NCBI GenBank assembly: GCA_018303575.1 | Contig: JAGVXW010000057.1 | Location: 1 to 14,485 of the forward strand | Direction: 5' to 3' | Origin: Candidatus Woesearchaeota archaeon | GTDB taxonomy: Archaea; Nanobdellota; Nanobdellia; Woesearchaeales; WJIZ01 | DNA: 14,485 bases | Shown here: in pieces, positions 5,727-11,732 of the stretch | How the letters are laid out: each line of letters starts with the position of its first letter | How positions within the stretch are numbered: position 1 is the first letter of the stretch | Notes under the pieces: generated by a model | The model's input: only the letters and a program-made list of their open reading frames with translations | What the model was told of the DNA's origin: nothing | Databases searched by the model: none | Made by a program: the position numbers and the translations under genes

Positions 5727-5981
5727 ATGGCAGTAGCAGAAACAGTAGCAAACCTAGCAAGTAATTCAACAGGAATGATTGCCTTTAGCGCAGCTTTGGC
5801 GATTGCGGGATCCGCGATCGCGGCGGCCTGGGCGGAGAAAGCCATCGGCAGTGCGGCCATCGGAGCTATGGCGGAGAAGGAAGAGCTTTTCGGAAAAGGG
5901 CTTATCCTCACCGTAATCCCAGAAACGATCGTCATTTTCGGATTTGCGATCGCGTTCTTCATCCTCGGCCTCGCCAAATAA
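5727..5981 (+). CDS. atpK: A-type ATP synthase subunit K (c ring proteolipid)
   Basis: An 84-residue, two-helix proteolipid: helix 1 at about 16-36 (MIAFSAALAIAGSAIAAAW), a polar loop with AEKEE (49-53), and helix 2 at about 58-81. The ion-carrying carboxylate is E66 in TVIPETIVIFGF, the conserved PET motif. It is a single hairpin with one carboxylate, so each subunit would carry one ion per turn, as needed for ATP synthesis. There is no glutamine in the whole protein, although Na+-binding c subunits usually use a helix-1 glutamine as ligand; this favours H+ but does not prove it. It lies 11 bases after atpI with a strong ribosome site. Confidence 0.95.
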   Translation: MAVAETVANLASNSTGMIAFSAALAIAGSAIAAAWAEKAIGSAAIGAMAEKEELFGKGLILTVIPETIVIFGFAIAFFILGLAK

Positions 5982-5990
5982 GGGTGCTTG

Positions 5991-6512
5991 ATGGGACTTG
6001 AAGAAGTCAAGGCAGAGCTGCTCGGGAATATGCAGGCAGAGCTCGATCGCATCTCCAAAGAGAGTGAGATCCAGAAGAAGGAGCTGGATGCGCAGCTCAA
6101 GGCGGAGATGAAACAGCGCCGCAAGGCCGCGGAAGAGGCGTTCCAGCGGGAGCTCGAGCGCCTCTCCCAGATCAGGGAATCCGAGGCCAAGAGCGAAGCG
6201 AGCCATCTCCTGCTCGAGCGGAAGCGCAAGCTCATCGCGGATAGCGTCAAGAAGGCGAAGCACGAGCTCGGAGCCGACACCCTGAAGGCGCTCCTGAAGA
6301 AGGCGCAGGAGGAAATTGACGTCGCCCGCGTGCTCTGCAGGAAGCAGGACATCAAGCTGCTGGGCCCGAAGGCCGTGCCGGCGGACATCACGGGAGGCCT
6401 GATCGCTGAAAACGAGGACGGAACTGTGAGCCTCAATTACACCTATGACGAGATTTTAGCCCGCGCGGCGGAAAGGCATCTGCGAGAGATCGCCGCCGCG
6501 CTGTTCCACTAA
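5991..6512 (+). CDS. atpE: A-type ATP synthase subunit E (peripheral stalk)
   Basis: A 173-residue protein with the two-part form of archaeal subunit E: an N-terminal charged helix (about 1-105) that pairs with subunit H, and a C-terminal globular part (about 106-173) that holds the top of the stalk to the A3B3 head. The globular part shows the typical GGLIAENEDGTVSLNYTYDEIL (136-157), matching the conserved GG-hydrophobic ... D/NG-x-hydrophobic pattern. Start: ATG 5991 with AAGGG six bases upstream, overlapping the atpK stop; a TTG directly before it (5988) is less likely. Slightly shorter than the common ~190-200. Confidence 0.92.
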   Translation: MGLEEVKAELLGNMQAELDRISKESEIQKKELDAQLKAEMKQRRKAAEEAFQRELERLSQIRESEAKSEASHLLLERKRKLIADSVKKAKHELGADTLKALLKKAQEEIDVARVLCRKQDIKLLGPKAVPADITGGLIAENEDGTVSLNYTYDEILARAAERHLREIAAALFH

Positions 6513-6513
6513 C

Positions 6514-7533
6514 ATGAGAAACAAGATCTGGCTGAGGGAGAGCCCCTACACGTATGTGCGCACCCGCGTGATGCGCACGCTGCTCATCCCGAAGGAAGAG
6601 TATCCCAAGCTCATGAAGATGTCGCTGAGCGAGATCTCCAACTATCTTGCCGAAAGCACCTATCGCCAGGAAATCAATGAGTATGGGGTGAAATACGCGG
6701 GCATGGAGCTGATCGAGCAGGCCCTGCCGCTCAACCTGAGGCGCGCCGTGGAGAAGCTCAAGCGCATCTCCCCGGACTCGTACAACCTCATGATCGACGC
6801 GTATATCCTGAAGTACGACATCGAGAATTTCAAGACCCTCATGCGCGCGAAGCTCGCCGGCCTCAGCACGCCGGAGGCGCGTCGGCTCATCATCGGGGTC
6901 GGAAGGATCCGCGGCGAGTTCTCCGTGGAGCTGTTTTCGAAGGCCAGCGTCGATGAGATGGTCGCAGAGCTGCCCTATGATTTCGCGCCATTCAAAGAGA
7001 TATTCAAAGGACTCAAGGACAAGTCCCTTTCTTCAGTCGAGAGCCAGTTGGACCGCTTTTATTTCACGGCGATCCTGGAGTTCACCAAACGCATTCCGAG
7101 GCAGGGCGAGCTGTTCAGGAACTTTCTCCTCACCCAAGTGCATCACGCCAACATCCTCACCTTCCTCCGGTTGAGAAAGGAGCTTCCAAAAGAGGAATTG
7201 CAATCGTATCTCATCCTGCCGCAGAAGGATCCCGATAATGAGTATTTCAGGAAATTGTTCGGCCTTGAGCAGGACGCGGAAATCCTGGCCCATCTTTCCA
7301 AACGCTATCCGGAAATAACGGATTTGAGTTCCCTGATCGCCATTGAAAGCGCCCTGCAGACCCATTTGCTGAAAAAGACCTTGCGCTTCGAGCATCAGGA
7401 CCCCCTTTCCATCTATGCCATCCTCAGCTATCTCTTCGCCAAGGAAATCGAGATCCAGAACATCAAGAAGATCGTCAAGGCCAAGCATCTCGGCATTGAC
7501 ATGGCCCTCATCGAGCCGCAGGTGATCGCATGA
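6514..7533 (+). CDS. atpC: A-type ATP synthase subunit C (c-ring to central-stalk socket)
   Basis: A 339-residue, mostly helical soluble protein equivalent to eukaryotic V-ATPase subunit d. It sits on the c ring like a funnel and connects it to the D/F shaft. The start RNKIWLRESPYTYVRTRVMRTLLIPKEEY, with ISNYLAESTYRQEI (41-54), YDIENFKTLMRAK (96-108), and the C-terminal EIEIQNIKKIVKAKHLGI (311-328), is characteristic of the family, which is built from three similar helical bundles. It begins one base after the atpE stop (TAA C ATG) and its stop overlaps the atpF start by four bases (ATGA). Length is as expected. Confidence 0.95.
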   Translation: MRNKIWLRESPYTYVRTRVMRTLLIPKEEYPKLMKMSLSEISNYLAESTYRQEINEYGVKYAGMELIEQALPLNLRRAVEKLKRISPDSYNLMIDAYILKYDIENFKTLMRAKLAGLSTPEARRLIIGVGRIRGEFSVELFSKASVDEMVAELPYDFAPFKEIFKGLKDKSLSSVESQLDRFYFTAILEFTKRIPRQGELFRNFLLTQVHHANILTFLRLRKELPKEELQSYLILPQKDPDNEYFRKLFGLEQDAEILAHLSKRYPEITDLSSLIAIESALQTHLLKKTLRFEHQDPLSIYAILSYLFAKEIEIQNIKKIVKAKHLGIDMALIEPQVIA

Positions 7534-7841
7534 AGAAGGTTGCTTGCCTGGGGACTGAAGCCTTCACGCTCGGATTCCAGCTTGCGGGCATTCGCAATGC
7601 CGTCACAGTCCGCGATGGCAAGGCAGTGCTTGACGAGGCCCACAGGCTGCGGGCAAGCAAGGAGATTGGCATTGTCATCACCGACGAGGAAGCGTTGGGC
7701 TGGCTCGACGGCCATGAGAAGGCGGAGCTCCTGGACAGCGTAGAGCCGGTCTTCATCGCCCTCTCGACACAGGCAGGCGACGACGACATCAGGAAGCTCA
7801 TCATCAAGTCCATCGGAGTGGACCTTTGGAAAGGCGGATAG
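7530..7841 (+). CDS. atpF: A-type ATP synthase subunit F (central stalk)
   Basis: A 103-residue protein with the alternating alpha/beta fold of V/A-ATPase subunit F: a start of VACLGTEAFTLGFQLAGIRNAV (4-25), where the GF-x-LAG pattern is conserved, IGIVITDEEAL (46-56), and an exposed PVFIALST strand (73-80). The fold resembles the response-regulator shape without its phosphoacceptor. It binds subunit D in the rotating central shaft. It overlaps atpC by ATGA. Length normal. Confidence 0.94.
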   Translation: MKKVACLGTEAFTLGFQLAGIRNAVTVRDGKAVLDEAHRLRASKEIGIVITDEEALGWLDGHEKAELLDSVEPVFIALSTQAGDDDIRKLIIKSIGVDLWKGG

Positions 7842-7863
7842 GTATGGAAACAGGTGAATGAAG

Positions 7864-9612
7864 ATGGCAGAAAAGGAACAAGGAATGCAGGGAACGCTCT
7901 TCCGCGTCGCAGGGCCGGTCGTCGTGGCAAAAGGGATGGCCGCGAAGATGTACGATGTCGTGCGCGTCGGCAAGGAGCGCCTCATGGGAGAAGTCATCCA
8001 GATCGCGGAAGACAAAGTGATCATCCAAGTCTATGAGGATACATCAGGACTGAAGCCCGGGGAGCCGGTCTTCAATACGAACAAGCCGCTCTCCGTCGAG
8101 CTCGGCCCCGGTTTGCTCACGAGCATCTATGACGGCATCCAGAGGCCCTTGCCGGTGCTCCAGAAGGAGCAGGGCGATTACATCTTCAGGGGCCTCGACG
8201 CTCCAGGCCTCGATCCCAAGAAGAAATGGGACTTCAAGGCGACAGCCAAGAAAGGAGACAAGGTGGAAGGAGGCAATAGTATCGGAGAAGTTGAGGAAAC
8301 CCCCGGCCTGATCCATCGCGTCATGGTGCCGCCAGGCAAGGGGGGGAAGATCGCCGAGCTCAAGTCCGGAAAATACACCGTGGACGAAGCCATCGGCGCG
8401 CTCGACGACGGCACGGAGCTGAAGCTCAAGCAGGTGTGGCCTGTCAGGAAGCCGAGGCCGGTCGCGAAGAAGCTCAACCCTACTCTGCCGCTCATCACCG
8501 GCCAGCGCATCTTCGACGCGCTGTTCCCCGTCGCGAAGGGCGGCGTGGCAGCCATCCCCGGGCCGTTCGGCGCCGGAAAAACAGTGGCCCAGCAGACGCT
8601 CGCCAAATGGTGCGACGCGGACATCATCGTCTATGTCGGCTGCGGGGAGCGGGGCAATGAGATGACGGAAGTGCTGTCCGAGTTCCCTGCGTTGACAGAC
8701 CCTAAGTCAGGCAAGCCATTGATGAACCGCACCATCCTCATCGCGAACACGTCAAATATGCCGGTAGCGGCGAGAGAAGCTTCTGTGTATACGGGCGTGA
8801 CGCTCGCCGAATACTATCGCGACATGGGCTACAGCGTGGCAATGATGGCGGACTCGACTTCGCGCTGGGCTGAGGCGATGCGGGAAATTTCGTCCCGCCT
8901 CGAGGAGATGCCCGGCGAGGAAGGCTATCCGGCCTATCTCGCGACGCGCCTTGCCCAGTTCTACGAGCGCGCGGGCAGGGTGCATCCTCTGTCGGGAGAA
9001 AAGGAAGGAAGTGTGACACTTATCGGCGCGGTCTCGCCGCCCGGCGGAGACTTCTCCGAGCCGGTCACGCAGAACACGCTCCGCGTCACCAAAACATTCT
9101 GGGCCCTTGACGCCAAGCTCGCGCAGAGACGGCATTTCCCCAGCATCAACTGGCTCACCTCCTACAGCTTGTATCTCGATATCCTGGAGCCTTGGTACGC
9201 TGAACATGTCAACAAGGATTATAGGAGCCTCGTCAACGAGTTCATGAGCATCCTGCAGGAAGAGGAAAAGCTCCTGCAGATCGTCCAGCTCGTCGGCTCA
9301 GACGCTTTGCCGGAGCGGGAGCAGCTCACGCTTGAGGTGGCGCGCATGATCCGGGAGTTCTTCCTCCAGCAGAGCGCCTTCCATGAAGTGGACACGTTTT
9401 CGGATCTGCAGAAGACGCGGCGCATCATGAAATCCATCCTGCTTTATAGGGACCTTGGCCAGGAGGCGCTGCAGAAAGGCACACGCATCCAGAAGATCCT
9501 GGAGGTCAAGGCAAAGAACGAGATCGTGAACTCCAAGTTCGAGAAGAATTATGAGAAGCTGTTGGACTCCGTGGAGAAGGCTCTCCAGCAGGAGTTCGCG
9601 GCGCTCGGGTGA
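7864..9612 (+). CDS. atpA: A-type ATP synthase subunit A (catalytic)
   Basis: The 582-residue nucleotide-hydrolysing/synthesising subunit; three alternate with three B subunits in the head. Seen in order: N-terminal beta barrel (GTLFRVAGPVVVAKGM), the non-homologous insertion peculiar to A subunits at about 112-187, the P-loop GPFGAGKT (233-240), the catalytic glutamate E262 in GCGERGNEM, ADSTSRWAEA (329-338), SPPGGDFSEP (391-400), and a C-terminal helical domain. It has no intein, although A subunits in some archaea carry one at the P-loop. Start: ATG 7864 has AGGTGA six bases upstream; ATG 7858 is in frame but would touch that site. A five-codon ORF (ATG 7844, METGE) ends across the ATGA at 7858-7861 in front of it. 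Confidence 0.98.
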   Translation: MAEKEQGMQGTLFRVAGPVVVAKGMAAKMYDVVRVGKERLMGEVIQIAEDKVIIQVYEDTSGLKPGEPVFNTNKPLSVELGPGLLTSIYDGIQRPLPVLQKEQGDYIFRGLDAPGLDPKKKWDFKATAKKGDKVEGGNSIGEVEETPGLIHRVMVPPGKGGKIAELKSGKYTVDEAIGALDDGTELKLKQVWPVRKPRPVAKKLNPTLPLITGQRIFDALFPVAKGGVAAIPGPFGAGKTVAQQTLAKWCDADIIVYVGCGERGNEMTEVLSEFPALTDPKSGKPLMNRTILIANTSNMPVAAREASVYTGVTLAEYYRDMGYSVAMMADSTSRWAEAMREISSRLEEMPGEEGYPAYLATRLAQFYERAGRVHPLSGEKEGSVTLIGAVSPPGGDFSEPVTQNTLRVTKTFWALDAKLAQRRHFPSINWLTSYSLYLDILEPWYAEHVNKDYRSLVNEFMSILQEEEKLLQIVQLVGSDALPEREQLTLEVARMIREFFLQQSAFHEVDTFSDLQKTRRIMKSILLYRDLGQEALQKGTRIQKILEVKAKNEIVNSKFEKNYEKLLDSVEKALQQEFAALG

Positions 9613-9617
9613 TCGCA

Positions 9618-10991
9618 ATGAAAGAATACAAAACTATAACGCGGGTCGCCGGCCCCCTGCTCTTCGTCGAGAAAACCGATGCCATCGGCTATGGCGACAT
9701 CGTGCATATCGCGCTGGAGTCGGGGGACGTGAAGACAGGCCAGGTGCTCGACACCTCCGAGGAGCTTGTCGTCGTCCAGGTCTTCGAAGGCACATCAGGC
9801 ATCGGGAAAGGGGCCAAAGTCAGATTTCTCGGGGAGACGCTGAAGCTCGGGGTCTCTGAAGAGATGCTCGGCAGGGTCTTCAACGGCGCGGGCAAGCCGA
9901 TTGACGGCAAGGCGCCCATCATCCCCGAAAAGAAGATGGACATCATCGGCGCAGCCATCAACCCCTATTCCCGCGGCTCGCCGCACGATTTCATCCAGAC
10001 CGGCATCTCGACCATCGACGCCACCAACACGCTCGTGCGCGGGCAGAAATTGCCCATCTTTTCCGGCTCCGGGCTTCCGCACAACGAGATCGCGCTCCAG
10101 ATCGCGCGGCAGGCGAAGGTGCTGGGCGAGGGTGAGCAGTTCGTCGTCGTGTTCGCGGCCATGGGCATCACAAATGAGGAGGCGCAGTATTTCATCCAGG
10201 ACTTCCAGAAGACCGGCGCGCTGAGCAGGGCGGTCGTGTTCCTCAATCTCGCTGATGATCCGGCCGTCGAAAGATTGGTCACGCCGAGAATGGCGCTCAC
10301 CGCCGCCGAGTACATCGCCTTTGAGAAGGGCTATCACGTGCTCGTCATCCTCACCGACATGACGAATTACTGCGAAAGCCTGCGCGAGATCGGCGCGGCC
10401 CGCGAGGAGGTGCCGGGAAGGAGAGGCTATCCTGGCTACATGTACACAGACCTTGCGCAGATTTATGAGCGCGCCGGCGTCATCAAGGGCAAGAAGGGCA
10501 GCATCACCCAGATCCCGATCCTGACGATGGTGGGCGACGACATCACGCACCCTATCCCCGATTTGACCGGCTACATCACAGAAGGCCAGATCGTGCTGAG
10601 CAGGGAGCTGCACCGGAAGGGTGTGTATCCGCCTGTCGACGTGCTCCCTTCGCTCTCCCGGCTTATGAACCTCGGCATCGGTCCGAAGCGCACGCGCGAG
10701 GATCACAAGGCAGTGTCAGACCAGCTCTACGCTGGCTATGCTGAGGGAAGGGATTTGCGCGGCCTCGTGGCCATCGTTGGGGAAGAAGCCCTTTCAGCGA
10801 GGGACAAGCGCTTCCTGAAATTCGCTGAAGCCTTCGAAAAGCGCTTCGTGACGCAAAAGAAAGATGAGGACCGGGGCATTTTGGACACCCTCGGCCTGGG
10901 CTGGAACCTCTTCAGCCCTATCCCGCAAGAAGAGCTGACGAGGATCTCCCCCGAGCTGAAGAAAAAATATTCCCAACCGGGCGCAGCATGA
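9618..10991 (+). CDS. atpB: A-type ATP synthase subunit B (regulatory/non-catalytic)
   Basis: A 457-residue head subunit homologous to A but without hydrolytic activity. In place of a P-loop it has the B-type SGSGLPHNE (149-157), and it provides the arginine finger R348 in LPSLSRLMNLGIG, which reaches the nucleotide bound in the neighbouring A subunit. MGITNEEAQYF (182-192), LTDMTNYCE and YPGYMYTDLA (271-280) are typical of the family. Start: ATG 9618, nine bases after the in-frame GTG at 9609 that overlaps the atpA stop; GGGTGAT just before 9618 can act as its ribosome site. The stop overlaps the atpD start by ATGA. Confidence 0.97.
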   Translation: MKEYKTITRVAGPLLFVEKTDAIGYGDIVHIALESGDVKTGQVLDTSEELVVVQVFEGTSGIGKGAKVRFLGETLKLGVSEEMLGRVFNGAGKPIDGKAPIIPEKKMDIIGAAINPYSRGSPHDFIQTGISTIDATNTLVRGQKLPIFSGSGLPHNEIALQIARQAKVLGEGEQFVVVFAAMGITNEEAQYFIQDFQKTGALSRAVVFLNLADDPAVERLVTPRMALTAAEYIAFEKGYHVLVILTDMTNYCESLREIGAAREEVPGRRGYPGYMYTDLAQIYERAGVIKGKKGSITQIPILTMVGDDITHPIPDLTGYITEGQIVLSRELHRKGVYPPVDVLPSLSRLMNLGIGPKRTREDHKAVSDQLYAGYAEGRDLRGLVAIVGEEALSARDKRFLKFAEAFEKRFVTQKKDEDRGILDTLGLGWNLFSPIPQEELTRISPELKKKYSQPGAA

Positions 10992-11611
10992 CCCAGAACG
11001 TCAAGCCGACACGCTCAGAGCTGATGGAGCTGAAGAAGCGCATCAAGCTCGCCAAGTCCGGCTACAACCTCCTGAAGAAGAAGCGCGACGGCCTCATCCT
11101 CGACTTCTTTGAGATCCTGAAAAAGGTCAAGAATGTTCGAGGAGAGCTTACGGAAGAATACAAGAGGGCCCTGCAGAAAATGAGCCTGGCGCGGGTCATC
11201 GAGTCGGATCTAAAAATCCGTTCCGTGGCGCTCGCGGTGGCGAATTCGCCTGAGGTCGAAATCGGAAGAAAGAACATCATGGGCGTGGTGGTGCCGAACA
11301 TCGGCGAGGTGGAGCTCCGCAAGACCGCGCTCAACCGCGGCTATGGGCTGTACACGTCGGCTGCTGTCGACGAGGCGGCGGCTGAATACGAAAAGGTTGT
11401 GGAGAAGGTGGTGCGCGCTGCCGAGATCGAGACGAGCATGCGCAAGCTGCTCAAGGAGATCGAGAAGACCAAGCGCCGCGTCAACGCGCTCGAGTTCGAG
11501 GTGATCCCGAAGCTCGATAGGACGAAGAGCTTCATCCAGCTTCGTTTGGAGGAGGCAGAGCGCGAGAACATCTTCCGCATGAAGATCATCAAGAGGAAGC
11601 ATGCCGCGTAA
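10988..11611 (+). CDS. atpD: A-type ATP synthase subunit D (central stalk)
   Basis: A 207-residue central shaft protein that turns inside the A3B3 head. It shows the antiparallel coiled-coil plan of the family: N-terminal helix with PTRSELMELKKRIKLAKSGYNLLKKKRDGL (7-36), a middle stretch with the conserved VVVPNIGEVEL-like loop (about 100-110), and a long C-terminal helix with KRRVNALEFEVIPKL (161-175), which ends ENIFRMKIIKRKH. It overlaps atpB by four bases and its own end overlaps the next small ORF by 11 bases. Confidence 0.95.
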   Translation: MTQNVKPTRSELMELKKRIKLAKSGYNLLKKKRDGLILDFFEILKKVKNVRGELTEEYKRALQKMSLARVIESDLKIRSVALAVANSPEVEIGRKNIMGVVVPNIGEVELRKTALNRGYGLYTSAAVDEAAAEYEKVVEKVVRAAEIETSMRKLLKEIEKTKRRVNALEFEVIPKLDRTKSFIQLRLEEAERENIFRMKIIKRKHAA

Positions 11612-11732
11612 ATTCCTGCAGAAGGTGAAACGTCAGCCCATCGGGTATCAAATCGTGTTCTGGGTCGTCAAGCTCCTCATCCTGCTGCTTTTGATCCTGT
11701 TTCTCTTCCGCCTGAAAAAGTTCTTCGGATAA
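11601..11732 (+). CDS. 43-residue single-span membrane protein at the end of the atp operon
   Basis: A 43-residue ORF: basic N terminus (MPRKFLQKVKRQPIGYQ), one hydrophobic segment at about 18-36 (IVFWVVKLLILLLLILFLF), and a basic end RLKKFFG. GAGG at 11593-11596 lies four bases before the ATG, and the first 11 bases overlap the end of atpD, as at other joints of this operon, so it would be co-translated. Positive charges on both sides leave the topology open. It has no family that I recognise. Its last 56 bases overlap the 3' end of the convergent P-type ATPase gene. The good ribosome site, coherent membrane profile and operon position make it more likely real than not. It could be an assembly factor or accessory part of the ATP synthase, which is inference. 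Confidence 0.6.
   Translation: MPRKFLQKVKRQPIGYQIVFWVVKLLILLLLILFLFRLKKFFG

Noticed and set aside
5122..6436. Long minus-strand frames across atpI, atpK and atpE
   Set aside because: They are antisense shadows of conserved genes, with low-complexity Ser/Ala/Arg or Glu/Asp/His composition.
7844..7861. Five-codon ORF METGE in front of atpA
   Set aside because: It ends across the ATGA at 7858 and could help reinitiation, but five codons can occur by chance and nothing else supports it.
9795..10706. 303-codon open frame on the minus strand inside atpB
   Set aside because: It is antisense to a clearly conserved gene. Long open antisense frames are common in GC-rich coding DNA; its composition is rich in H, R and D with no recognisable domain.
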